From an uncultured Sphingopyxis sp. (GTDB taxonomy: Bacteria; Pseudomonadota; Alphaproteobacteria; Sphingomonadales; Sphingomonadaceae): a DNA stretch of 41,425 nt. The DNA lies in contig CALMYE010000165.1 in the NCBI GenBank assembly GCA_937873425.1, positions 1 to 41,425 on the forward strand, written 5' to 3'. Below the pieces are notes generated by a model that did no database searches, was not told where the DNA came from, and was given only the letters and a program-made list of their open reading frames with translations. A program made the position numbers and the translations under genes. Below, piece by piece: positions 33,648 through 41,425 of the stretch; within the stretch, counting starts at the first letter, position 1; each line of letters begins with the position of its first letter.

Positions 33648-34678
33648 GCGCCGGAACGATGACCGACGATGCGCGCTGGGCGGCGGTGCTGCGCCGCGAC
33701 AAGGCGCTCGACGGGCGCTTCGTGACGGGCGTGCTGACCACCGGCATCTATTGCCGGCCGAGCTGCGCCGCGCGGCATCCGTCGCGGGCGAACGTCCGTT
33801 TCTTCGCCGACGGCGCGGCGGCGCGCGTGGCGGGGCTGCGCCCCTGCAAGCGCTGCCTGCCCGACGATGTCGCGCGCGACGAGGGGGCGGTGCTCGCCGC
33901 CATCGCCGCGATCAAGACCAGCGAGGAGCCGCTCGCGCTCACCGACCTCGCCGCGCGCACCGGCTATTCGCCGACGCATTTCCAGCGCGTCTTCACCCGC
34001 CACACCGGCCTGTCGCCTGCCGCCTATGCCCGCGCGCTGCGCGAGGAGCGGGCGCGGGCGGCGCTGAGCGAGGCCGCGCGGGTGACCGACGCGATCTACG
34101 ACGCCGGTTTTTCGGGGCCGTCGCGATTCTACGAACATATGGAGGGACGCATGGGAATGACGGCTTCGGCCTGGGCGAACGGCGGCAGGGGCGCGACGAT
34201 CCACTGGGCGGTCGTGCCGACGAGTCTGGGCGACATGCTGGTCGCGGCGACCGCGAAGGGCGTGTGCCGGCTGAGCTTCGACGAGGGGCGCGAGGCGCTG
34301 GAAAATCGCTTTCCGGCGGCGGATCTGGTCGAGGGCGGCGAGGAATTCGCGGCGCTGCTGCAACAGGTCGTCGATGCGGTCGAGGCGCCGGCGGTCGGTT
34401 TCGATCATATCCCGCTCGACGTGAAGGGCACTGCATTCCAGGAAGCGGTGTGGCGCGAACTGCGCAAGATTCCGGCGGGTGAGACGCGCAGCTATGCCGA
34501 TATCGCCGCCGCGGTCGGCAAGCCCAGGGCGGTGCGCGCGGCGGGGAGCGCGAACGGCGCCAACAATGTCGCGGTGCTGATCCCCTGCCACCGCGTGGTG
34601 CGCAGCGACGGGTCATTGGGCGGCTATGCCTATGGCCTGCCGATCAAGGAAGAATTGCTGAAGAGAGAGGCCAAGTGA
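33644..34678 (+). CDS. ada: Ada: bifunctional DNA-methyl acceptor and AraC-type activator
   Basis: The adaptive-response protein, 344 residues. The N-terminal zinc/methyl-phosphotriester domain has all four cysteines, Cys37, Cys41, Cys68 and Cys71 (YCRPSC, PCKRC), the first being the acceptor. An AraC-type helix-turn-helix follows (LAARTGYSPTHFQRVFTRHTG). The C-terminal O6-methylguanine methyltransferase domain has the PCHRV active site with Cys315. All parts are intact, so it should repair methylated DNA and, once methylated, activate its own regulon. It is coupled to the DUF1203 gene and its TGA shares bases with the next ATG (TGATG). No alkB or alkA is next to it. Confidence 0.95.
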   Translation: MSAGTMTDDARWAAVLRRDKALDGRFVTGVLTTGIYCRPSCAARHPSRANVRFFADGAAARVAGLRPCKRCLPDDVARDEGAVLAAIAAIKTSEEPLALTDLAARTGYSPTHFQRVFTRHTGLSPAAYARALREERARAALSEAARVTDAIYDAGFSGPSRFYEHMEGRMGMTASAWANGGRGATIHWAVVPTSLGDMLVAATAKGVCRLSFDEGREALENRFPAADLVEGGEEFAALLQQVVDAVEAPAVGFDHIPLDVKGTAFQEAVWRELRKIPAGETRSYADIAAAVGKPRAVRAAGSANGANNVAVLIPCHRVVRSDGSLGGYAYGLPIKEELLKREAK

Positions 34679-35436
34679 TGACCGACAGGATTGCCCAATT
34701 CCGCGCGCTGCATGTTCCCGGCGACCCGCTGATCCTCGTCAACATCTGGGACGCGGGGAGCGCGAAGGCGGTCGCCGCCGCGGGCGCGAAGGCGATCGCG
34801 ACGGGCAGCTTCGGCGTCGCCGGCGCGCAGGGCCGCGCCGACGGCGAGGATTTCCCGCTCGACGATGTGTTCGCGAATCTCGTCCGCATCCTGTCGGTCA
34901 CCGACCTGCCGGTGACGATCGACATGGAATCGGGCTATGGCGCCGATCCGGCCGCGGTCGGCGTGTCGGTAGCACGCGCGAAGGATGCCGGCGCGGCGGG
35001 CATCAACATGGAGGACCGGCTGCCGGGCGAGAGCGAACTGCTCCCCATCGCCGAGGCGCGGGCGCGCTACCGCGCCGCCGCGGACACCGGCATCTTCGTC
35101 AACGCCCGCTGCGATGTGTTCCGCGGGGCCGACGCGGCGAAGGACGGCGAAGCGCTGGTCGCCGCGACGCTCGAACGCGCGCGCGCCTATGCCGATGCGG
35201 GCGCGGGGTCGCTGTTCGTGCCGTTCCTCGGCGATGCGCGCTGTATCGGCGCGATCTGCGACGCCTCGCCGCTGCCGGTGAACATCTTGCGGTCGAAGGC
35301 GGGCCCGACGCACCGCGAGTTGGCGGCGCTCGGCGTCGCGCGGATCAGCCACGGGCATCAGCCCTGGGCGGCGGCGATGGCGTGGCTCACCGCGCAGGCG
35401 GAAAAGGTGCTGGGGGGCGGCGAGCCCGATTATTGA
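34678..35436 (+). CDS. Isocitrate lyase/PEP mutase family protein
   Basis: A 252-residue (beta/alpha)8 barrel of the PEP mutase/isocitrate lyase family. Signature segments are LVNIWDAGSAKAVAAAGAKA, TIDMESGYG and GINMEDR, with ISHGHQPW at the end. The isocitrate-lyase KKCGH motif is absent, so it is a member of the family with an unknown 2-oxoacid substrate, possibly acting on carboxyphosphonate-like or oxaloacetate-like compounds. The ATG shares bases with the ada stop. This coupling with a DNA repair gene is common in bacteria of this type but unexplained. Confidence 0.88.
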   Translation: MTDRIAQFRALHVPGDPLILVNIWDAGSAKAVAAAGAKAIATGSFGVAGAQGRADGEDFPLDDVFANLVRILSVTDLPVTIDMESGYGADPAAVGVSVARAKDAGAAGINMEDRLPGESELLPIAEARARYRAAADTGIFVNARCDVFRGADAAKDGEALVAATLERARAYADAGAGSLFVPFLGDARCIGAICDASPLPVNILRSKAGPTHRELAALGVARISHGHQPWAAAMAWLTAQAEKVLGGGEPDY

Positions 35437-35441
35437 GGACG

Positions 35442-36944
35442 CTACCGGCCCGATCGCAGCGTCCGGATCAAGTCCGCCGCCATCTCGGCGTCGGCGCCGC
35501 CATGCGGAAGATTCGCGATCGGTTCGAGCAGGCGGATCGCATCTGCCGTGCGGTCGTTGCGCAGATACAGCTCGAACAGCCGCATGCGCCACTCCACGTT
35601 GGTCGGGTCGATATCCAGGGCCCGCGCGAGATGCCCGATGGCTCTGGGCGATGCGCCTTCGGCTTCGCGGATATTGTCGTACATCGCGAACAGCGCATCG
35701 ACATTGTCCGGTTCCACCTGCAATATCTTTTCGAGGGCCGATCGCGCTGCGAGAATGCCCCGTTCGAACCGGGCCGGCGGTCCTTCGTTGGCCCGGCGGG
35801 CGGCCAACCGCGCCTGCAGGATGCGATCGTCGGTGGCCGTCCCCTCCGGGTCGATCATCGCAGCAATCTCGTCGCTGCTCGTCTCGCCGATATCGGCAGA
35901 AAGCAGCAGCTTGGCGAGATAAGTGCCGACCGGCCGGTCCATCGGATGCGCGGCGACAAGCGCCTTGGCATTGCTCGTGATGGCGGACCAGACGTCATAC
36001 GCTTCGTCGATTTCGGTGATCTGCGACATGCGGCGATAAATATCGAAGCGCAGATCGACGAGGGCGATTTCGCCGGCACTGAGCGGACGGATCGCGATCG
36101 ACGCGGGATCGACGGGATCGACGGCGATCTCGCGCGGTGCGGGCAATCCGGCCTTGAACCAGGCTTTCACATCGCGGTCGAGTTGTTCGGCTCCGCCGGC
36201 GAAGACCGCAGGGTCCGCCTTCCTGCCCTTCGACGCCGCGCCGAGATAGGCGTCGATCCCCGGAGCCTGCGGGCCGCCAAGATAGTAGTGGCTCGTGATG
36301 AGCCAGCCCTGCGCATAGAATTTCCGGCGGTCGAAGCCGTTGGCCCGGCTATGAGCGACCGACGCCAGTTGGGCGAAGGATAGCCCGCCCCTCTCTTTGA
36401 GAAAGGAGGCCATGACAGGCGGCGCCGCGCCATAGCGCATGATGCCGTCGGGACCCCGCTGTGCGGTTTCAAAGAAACTGGCAAAGCCCTCTATGTACCA
36501 GGCCGGCTGCCAATGCCCCATGTGCCGCATCATAAAATAATGGGCATATTCGTGCCGCAATATGTCGAAGATGTCATGATCGCGGTCTTCGCTGTCCGCT
36601 ACCGGGATCAGGGCGAAATTCTCGACCGGATTGGCATGGAAGAGGCCGGAGAATTCCTCGGGCAAGCCTGCTTGCTCAACGAGCCGGGCCCGGTCGCCAT
36701 GGAGAATGATCTCCAGCCGCCGCCCGCGTCCCGGGCCGCTTATCCCGAGGACCTGTCGTAACAGCCGGTCATGTTCGATCAGTTGCGCGCCGATGCGACG
36801 CAGCTCCGCCGGCTCCATGTCGGCCTGCAACGCGAATTCGGCGGTTTCGACGCGATGCCATGCCGCATATGCCGGCAAGGACAGCATCGCCAGCAGCAGC
36901 GCCGCACAGCCGCGCCAAAGGCGCATCCTTATGTCCGTCATCAT
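35442..36944 (-). CDS. Exported HExxH metallopeptidase-like TPR protein A
   Basis: The third gene of a tandem paralogous triplet. The 500-residue product has a signal peptide (about 1-28, ending LPAYAAW). The central domain carries the zinc motif HEYAH (His131, Glu132, His135) and, 16 residues later, YIEGFASFF with Glu152, the typical third ligand of gluzincin peptidases. The C-terminal third has TPR-like helices (for example LEKILQVEPDNVDALFAMYD, then ARALDIDPTNVEWRMRLFEL). Two adjacent ATGs follow a GGGGGG run; the first is used. An activity is inferred only from the HExxH...E pattern; the substrate is unknown. Confidence 0.82.
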   Translation of the reverse strand: MMTDIRMRLWRGCAALLLAMLSLPAYAAWHRVETAEFALQADMEPAELRRIGAQLIEHDRLLRQVLGISGPGRGRRLEIILHGDRARLVEQAGLPEEFSGLFHANPVENFALIPVADSEDRDHDIFDILRHEYAHYFMMRHMGHWQPAWYIEGFASFFETAQRGPDGIMRYGAAPPVMASFLKERGGLSFAQLASVAHSRANGFDRRKFYAQGWLITSHYYLGGPQAPGIDAYLGAASKGRKADPAVFAGGAEQLDRDVKAWFKAGLPAPREIAVDPVDPASIAIRPLSAGEIALVDLRFDIYRRMSQITEIDEAYDVWSAITSNAKALVAAHPMDRPVGTYLAKLLLSADIGETSSDEIAAMIDPEGTATDDRILQARLAARRANEGPPARFERGILAARSALEKILQVEPDNVDALFAMYDNIREAEGASPRAIGHLARALDIDPTNVEWRMRLFELYLRNDRTADAIRLLEPIANLPHGGADAEMAADLIRTLRSGR

Positions 36945-37056
36945 CCCCCCGCTTCGATCCGTCGCCCGAACGCCTGACGTCCCGCCCCTCGTCCCATCCC
37001 TGCGCCGGGCGCGGACGTCGTCGATGTCCTGCCGGCCTGTCTTCCGGCGGCAGCGG

Positions 37057-38646
37057 TCAGTCGCCCTTCTTGCCGTCGCGCGCGTCCTTCGCCTTTTTGA
37101 AGATTTCGGCCATTTTGGCGCGCGCCTCGTCGAGCTTGTCTTCATCGATCGCCGCGACGATCGCCTGCAGGGGATTCTCCTTGTCGCTGCCGTGCGAGCC
37201 GAAGGCGATCGGGGCGAGCACTGAGCGGGCGATCTCGCCCTTGCTCTCGTCGAGCAACTGGCGGCCGAGCAGCAGGCGATATTGATAGTCGTAGGAGGCG
37301 TGCGGATAGACTTCCTCCAGCACGAGCAGCGCCGCTTCGGGTATGGGTTCGCCCGCTTCGTAATAGGATAGATAATAGCCGATGGCGGGGCGCGGATCGA
37401 GGGTGTCGAGCCGGCGGGCGCGGATGAAATGCGGACGCGCCGAGGCATAGAGGCTCTTGTCCGATTCGGCGCGCGCCATCGCGACCTGGCCCTTCCAGTA
37501 ATGCGCGGCGGACGATTCGGGGTCGGCAGCGATCGCGCGGTCGGCGGCCGCGTCGGCGGCATCATAATTTTTCGCGTCGATCTGCGCTTCGGTCAGCGCG
37601 AGCTGGGCGAACAGGCTGTCGGGCCAGGGAGCGGCCTTGCTGGCGAGATCGTTGGCGATCCCCCGGGCCTGGCTCGGCGTCACGCCGCGGAGCGAACGCA
37701 TATGCGTTTGCATCACCGCCTCTTCGGCCGCCGTCATCCGGCGCATCGTCACCTGGGGTTCGACATAATTGCCGGGCTTAACCCCATAGCCGAGGAAGGG
37801 ACCACGACGATAGGCGCGCACTTCCTTTTGCAGGGCGTCGAGATCGCCGAAAGCCTTTTTCGCTGCGTCCAGCGAATCTTCGCCCCTGTTGAGCGCGGCC
37901 AGATAGGCGCCAAGCTGACCCTGACGGCCGGGATTGAAGCTCAGATAATGGGCGAGCAGCCAGCCGTAGCTGTAGGACTGATAATATTCGAGCCCGGTCA
38001 GTTTCGTCCTGGTATCGAGCAGCCGGGACAGGCGGACATCGGTCAGTTGCCGCAGCGCCTCGCCGCGCTCCTGCGGCGGGTCGCCGACGTGGAAGCTGCC
38101 GTCGTCGTTGAAGCGGATGGTGCTGTAGAGTTCGGCGAAACCCTCCCTGTACCAGTGCGGGTAAGCGGTGCTGAAATTGCTCAGCATGAAATGATGCGTA
38201 TATTCGTGGAACAGCGTCGAGCGGATATCAAGACCCGGCCGCTCAGTTTCGATATGCCGGCTGGTCGAACGCTTTTCGCGTGCGGGGACGAAGGACATCG
38301 GATTACCCGCGCGGGGGAAATAGATGCCGCCGATGCCGCTGCCCGACGCGTTGAGGATATAGCCGAGCCGGTCCATGTCGCCGGTGCGATAGACCTTCAG
38401 CCGGTTGGCGTCGCCGACGTCGGGGCCGGGGACGGGCATGTTCTGGATCGTGCGCAGCGCATTGTCGAAACGTTCGAGTTCGCGGGCGAATTTCTCCGCA
38501 TCGTCGCGCTTGGTTTCGGAATAGATGATGAAATGGCTGGTGCGCGCCTCCCACCATTCGGCGCGGGCGGCGGGGCTGGCGAACAGCGCGAGCATCGCCG
38601 TCAGTCCCGCGGCGAGGCGCATGCCGATGCGGACCATGCTAGTCAT
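37057..38646 (-). CDS. Exported HExxH metallopeptidase-like TPR protein B
   Basis: The second paralogue of the triplet, 529 residues. It has a signal peptide (about 1-29, AMLALFASPAARA), a domain beginning WWEARTSHFIIYSE that is shared with the neighbouring paralogue, the motif HEYTH (His147, Glu148, His151) and WYREGFAELYS with Glu168. Helical repeats follow (about 330-480), such as DAADAAADRAIAADPESSAAHYWKG. The start at 38646 overlaps the end of the upstream paralogue by eight bases and has GAGG nine bases before it; the earlier ATG at 38655 touches that GAGG directly. A further in-frame ATG at 38637 is possible. Function inferred only. Confidence 0.83.
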   Translation of the reverse strand: MTSMVRIGMRLAAGLTAMLALFASPAARAEWWEARTSHFIIYSETKRDDAEKFARELERFDNALRTIQNMPVPGPDVGDANRLKVYRTGDMDRLGYILNASGSGIGGIYFPRAGNPMSFVPAREKRSTSRHIETERPGLDIRSTLFHEYTHHFMLSNFSTAYPHWYREGFAELYSTIRFNDDGSFHVGDPPQERGEALRQLTDVRLSRLLDTRTKLTGLEYYQSYSYGWLLAHYLSFNPGRQGQLGAYLAALNRGEDSLDAAKKAFGDLDALQKEVRAYRRGPFLGYGVKPGNYVEPQVTMRRMTAAEEAVMQTHMRSLRGVTPSQARGIANDLASKAAPWPDSLFAQLALTEAQIDAKNYDAADAAADRAIAADPESSAAHYWKGQVAMARAESDKSLYASARPHFIRARRLDTLDPRPAIGYYLSYYEAGEPIPEAALLVLEEVYPHASYDYQYRLLLGRQLLDESKGEIARSVLAPIAFGSHGSDKENPLQAIVAAIDEDKLDEARAKMAEIFKKAKDARDGKKGD

Positions 38647-40189
38647 TGTCGTCATCCTCGATCTCGATCTCGATTTCGGCGGTCGAACCGCCCTCGCGAA
38701 TCTTGCGCATATTTTCGAGCTGTTCCAGCAGTCTTTCGCCCTGGCCCGTGTCGTGCGGGTCGAAGGCGACGGTCTGGGCCAGTTTCAGCGCCGTGTCGAA
38801 ATCGCCCTGGTTGGCGAGAGCAAAGGCATTGGCGACACGAAGCTCGATATTTTCGGGCGCCAGCGCGAACGCGCGTTCGAGCGCCTTGATCGCAATGTCG
38901 GGCGGGCGCCGTCCTTCGGGCTGGAAACTGCGGAAATAGGCATAGAGCGGGATCGGGTCGTTGGGATCGGTGCGGTTGGCGAGCTGGATCGGCCGGCGCG
39001 CCTCGCGCCACGCGGCCTCGTCGTCCGCGCCCTTGTCGTGGAGGTCGCGCAGCAGCAGCCGGCCGAGCATGACATTGGCGCGCACATGGTCGGCCTTTGC
39101 GGCGAGCGCCCGGTCGAGCGCGGCGCGCACTGCGGCGGGGTCGCGCGTGTCGCGGTCCATCGCCCATTCGGCGGCGGCGAGTTCATATTGCACCTCGGCA
39201 TTGTCGCCGTGCAGCGCCGCGAGCCGGCGCAGATCGTCGCGCACCTTCGCGATGCGCTCGGCGTTGCCCCTGGCGCTCATTCGTTCCAGCCGCAACGGCA
39301 TCAGCGCATCCTCGACCGCCGGCAGTGCGGCGATGGTGATGTTGGTCGGGACCGGCGTTGCGTCGCGGAGCGTACGGTAGCCGAGCGGGGCGCGGATATA
39401 GCGGTCGAGATCGCGGTCGAGCTGCGCGAGGTCGCCAAAGGCGTCGATGGCCGCCTGCCGTGGATCGGTCCCGGCGTTGATGTCCTTCATATAGGTTCCG
39501 AGCTGCCCGGCGCGCGCGGGATTGTGATAGAGCATGTGGGTCAATATCCACGCGCGGCCGTAATAGACGTCCATCTGCCCGCTGTTGCGCATTGCGCTGG
39601 GCCGTTCGAACAGCAATTTCTCGGCCGGAACCTTGGGCATTTGCAACAGGCCATAGGCGCGGCGATAGACGGGACGGCCGATCTCCGCCTTGCCCTCCTT
39701 GTTGAACTCGACGGTCGAATAATATTCGGCGAAGCCTTCGATGAACCACGCCGGAAAGGCGGCGCGGACATAGCGCTTCATGAAATGATGGCTGTATTCA
39801 TGGAACAATATCTGCTGCGCCGCCGAGGTTCCCGCATAGCCGGTGTCGCGCTGGCGGTTCGCCAGCGCGAAGCTGCCGTCGCTGCCGGCGACGTAGAAAC
39901 CGGCGATCGACCCCTGCCGCGATCCCGTCGCCAGCCGCGAGACGTCCTGCGCCGACGCCAGCAGATAGATGGGCAGCCGGTTCTCCTCGCCCTCCACGCC
40001 GATGCCGACGAGGAAGCGCAGCGCCGAATCGAAGCGTTGCAGCGTCTCGGCGAACTCGCGCAGCGATTTCTCGTTGCCTTCGCTGTAGATGATGAAACTG
40101 TCGGTCTCCGCGCGCAGCCAGCGCGCTTCGGCAAGCGTCGCCGTGAAAGCGGCGATCAGCGCCGCGACGGCGGACAGGATTTTGAACAT
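38639..40189 (-). CDS. Exported HExxH metallopeptidase-like TPR protein C
   Basis: The first gene of the triplet, 516 residues. It has a signal peptide (about 1-22, AALIAAFTATLAEA), the same opening RWLRAETDSFIIYSE as paralogue B, the zinc motif HEYSH (His130, Glu131, His134) and WFIEGFAEYYS with Glu151. A TPR region follows (about 300-490, for example ALERAFALAPENIELRVANA) and the C-terminus is very acidic (EIEIEIEDDDND). GGGGGAG precedes the ATG. The gene starts 66 bases after the priA stop on the same strand, so it may be read from the priA transcript. The three genes share domain order and strand, suggesting tandem duplication. Confidence 0.84.
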   Translation of the reverse strand: MFKILSAVAALIAAFTATLAEARWLRAETDSFIIYSEGNEKSLREFAETLQRFDSALRFLVGIGVEGEENRLPIYLLASAQDVSRLATGSRQGSIAGFYVAGSDGSFALANRQRDTGYAGTSAAQQILFHEYSHHFMKRYVRAAFPAWFIEGFAEYYSTVEFNKEGKAEIGRPVYRRAYGLLQMPKVPAEKLLFERPSAMRNSGQMDVYYGRAWILTHMLYHNPARAGQLGTYMKDINAGTDPRQAAIDAFGDLAQLDRDLDRYIRAPLGYRTLRDATPVPTNITIAALPAVEDALMPLRLERMSARGNAERIAKVRDDLRRLAALHGDNAEVQYELAAAEWAMDRDTRDPAAVRAALDRALAAKADHVRANVMLGRLLLRDLHDKGADDEAAWREARRPIQLANRTDPNDPIPLYAYFRSFQPEGRRPPDIAIKALERAFALAPENIELRVANAFALANQGDFDTALKLAQTVAFDPHDTGQGERLLEQLENMRKIREGGSTAEIEIEIEDDDND

Positions 40190-40255
40190 TCGAGGCTCCC
40201 CCGGCTCTGCCCCTTCTGCTGCCAGCCGCTCCGCCGGCTGTAAACCCCCGTGCGG

Positions 40256-41359
40256 TCAGACGAAACTATAGGGGTCGACGTCGATCGCGAGCCGCGCCTT
40301 CGCGGGCCAGTCGATGCGCGCCACCCAGTCGCGGATCGTCCGCTGCAGGTCGAAGCTGCGCGGCGCGTGGAGGAGCAGGCGGAAGCGGTGGCGGCCGCGC
40401 AGCATCGCGAGCGGGGCGGGGGCGGGGCCGTAGACGGCGAGGCCCTCGGCGACCGGTGCCTTCGCGCCCAGCCGCTGCGCGACGCCGCGCGCGACCTCCG
40501 CATCCTCCGACGAGACGATCAGCGCGGCGAAACGGCCATAGGGCGGCGCGCCCGCCTGCTTTCGCGACGCGGCCTCGGCGGCGTAGAAGCCCTCGCGGTC
40601 GTTCGAGACCAGCGCCGCCATCACCGGCGCGTCGGGGACGCGCGTCTGGATCAACACTTCGCCCGGTTTTACGCCGCGCCCGGCGCGGCCCGCGACCTGC
40701 GCGATCTGCTGGAAGGTGCGCTCGGACGCGCGCAGGTCGCCGCCGTCGAGGCCGAGGTCGGCGTCGACCACCCCGACGAGCGTCAGGTTGGGGAAATGAT
40801 AGCCCTTGGTGACGAGCTGCGTGCCGATGATGATGTCGACGAGGCCACCCTCGACATTGTCGACGAACTCGGCGGCCTTGGCGGGGGACCAGAGCGTGTC
40901 GCTGGTGACGATGGCGACGCGCGCCTCGGGGAAGCGCAGCGCGACCTCGTCGGCGACGCGCTCGACGCCGGGGCCGCAGGCGACGAGGCTGTCCTCGTCC
41001 TCGCATTCGAGGCAGAGGCGCGGCGGGGGCATGACATGGCCGCAATGGTGGCAGGCGAGGCGGTGGACGAGTCGGTGCTCGACCATCCAGGCGGTGCAGT
41101 TGGGGCACTGGATGCGGTGACCGCAGGTGCGGCAGAGCGTCAGCGGCGCAAAGCCGCGGCGGTTGAGGAACAGCAGGCTCTGTTCGCCTTTCGCCAGCCG
41201 GTCGGCGAGCGCATCGACGAGCGGCGGGGCGAGCCAGCGGCCGCGGTCGGGCGGGTCGGCGCGCATGTCGATCGCGGCGAGGTCGGGCAGCGTCGCGCCG
41301 CCGTAGCGCGCGGGCAGGACGATATGGCGGGGGCGCCCCCCCCCGTGCTGCGCGGGGCT
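40256..41359 (-). CDS. priA: Primosomal protein N' (replication restart helicase PriA), partial
   Basis: The C-terminal part of the replication-restart helicase PriA, about 368 residues. Conserved segments are RHIVLPARYGG (just inside the right edge), RGRWLAPPLVDALADRLAKGEQSLLFLNRRGFAP, the zinc-binding cysteine pairs (CRTCGHRIQCPNC, CHHCGH, CLECED), IIIGTQLVTKGYHFPNLTLVGVVDAD and QVAGRAGRG. The N-terminal part is missing because of the window edge, and the frame is interrupted by TAG at 41362-41360 in a run of suspicious G/C homopolymers. The ATG at 41266 is internal, not the real start. Downstream is the HExxH triplet. Confidence 0.92.
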   Translation of the reverse strand, partial: SPAQHGGGRPRHIVLPARYGGATLPDLAAIDMRADPPDRGRWLAPPLVDALADRLAKGEQSLLFLNRRGFAPLTLCRTCGHRIQCPNCTAWMVEHRLVHRLACHHCGHVMPPPRLCLECEDEDSLVACGPGVERVADEVALRFPEARVAIVTSDTLWSPAKAAEFVDNVEGGLVDIIIGTQLVTKGYHFPNLTLVGVVDADLGLDGGDLRASERTFQQIAQVAGRAGRGVKPGEVLIQTRVPDAPVMAALVSNDREGFYAAEAASRKQAGAPPYGRFAALIVSSEDAEVARGVAQRLGAKAPVAEGLAVYGPAPAPLAMLRGRHRFRLLLHAPRSFDLQRTIRDWVARIDWPAKARLAIDVDPYSFV

Positions 41360-41425
41360 CTAGAGCGCGGGGGGGGCGGGGGCGGGGGCGGCCCCGCGCC
41401 GCTCTCACGCACCCCGCACCAACGC
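41335..41425. other. Right edge with probable sequence errors
   Basis: The last 90 bases are filled with long C and G runs (up to nine), GGGCGGGGGCGGGGGCGG and the palindrome CTCTAGAG. They cannot be read as PriA although the helicase domain should continue here. The stop in the frame and the homopolymers look like assembly or base-calling error at a contig end rather than biology. Confidence 0.6.

Overview
The window is a GC-rich chromosomal segment that reads like a Sphingomonadales alphaproteobacterium, most likely Sphingopyxis or a close Sphingomonadaceae relative. The reasons are the NDUFA12 / DUF2155 / aat neighbourhood, the F1 ATP synthase operon atpHAGDC without F0 genes, the Lys/Ala/Pro tail on AtpD, a fatty acyl-AMP ligase, and several dispersed GC-rich inverted repeats of the kind common in sphingomonad genomes. 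The genus call is inference; no rRNA or tRNA gene was recognised. Both ends cut genes (cydB on the left, priA on the right), and the last ~90 bases look unreliable.

Layout. 1-2.9 kb: a gbsR/marR-type regulator, cydA and cydB on the minus strand, with a perfect 26-bp palindrome over the promoter. 3.0-5.5 kb: typA and rluE. 5.6-7.3 kb: an islet that looks less GC-rich than its surroundings, with a DUF3883 nuclease-like protein and two coupled small orphan genes. 7.4-9.0 kb: an HTH protein and a hemerythrin-like protein. 9.0-12.0 kb: a large exported TPR-CHAT protease-like protein. 12.1-17.4 kb: DUF3297, a secreted CHAP protein, a membrane PAS-GGDEF-EAL protein and a fatty acyl-AMP ligase. 17.5-19.7 kb: a plus-strand cluster recX, DUF192, NDUFA12, DUF2155, colliding tail to tail with aat, which is coupled to a lipoprotein methyltransferase. 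21.1-23.8 kb: a small membrane protein coupled to a 2-oxoglutarate/Fe oxygenase, then a cpaF ATPase that stands alone. 24.2-29.3 kb: atpHAGDC on the minus strand with repeat elements in two of its spacers and a terminator. 29.6-31.5 kb: a dienelactone hydrolase, a membrane protein and an alpha/beta hydrolase. 31.5-33.1 kb: a membrane-tethered trypsin-like protease. 33.2-35.4 kb: a tightly overlapped DUF1203-ada-PEP mutase-family operon. 35.4-40.2 kb: three tandem exported HExxH/TPR proteins, then priA.

The most unusual parts are the triplet of exported metallopeptidase-like proteins behind priA, the exported CHAT protein, the DUF3883 islet, the self-contained regulator/operator/promoter design of the cyd operon with a probable leaderless GTG start, and the aat gene, which lacks any ATG/GTG/TTG upstream of its conserved N-terminus and probably starts at a CTG overlapping the preceding stop codon. 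Many genes touch or overlap by a few bases, including convergent pairs that share stop-codon bases.
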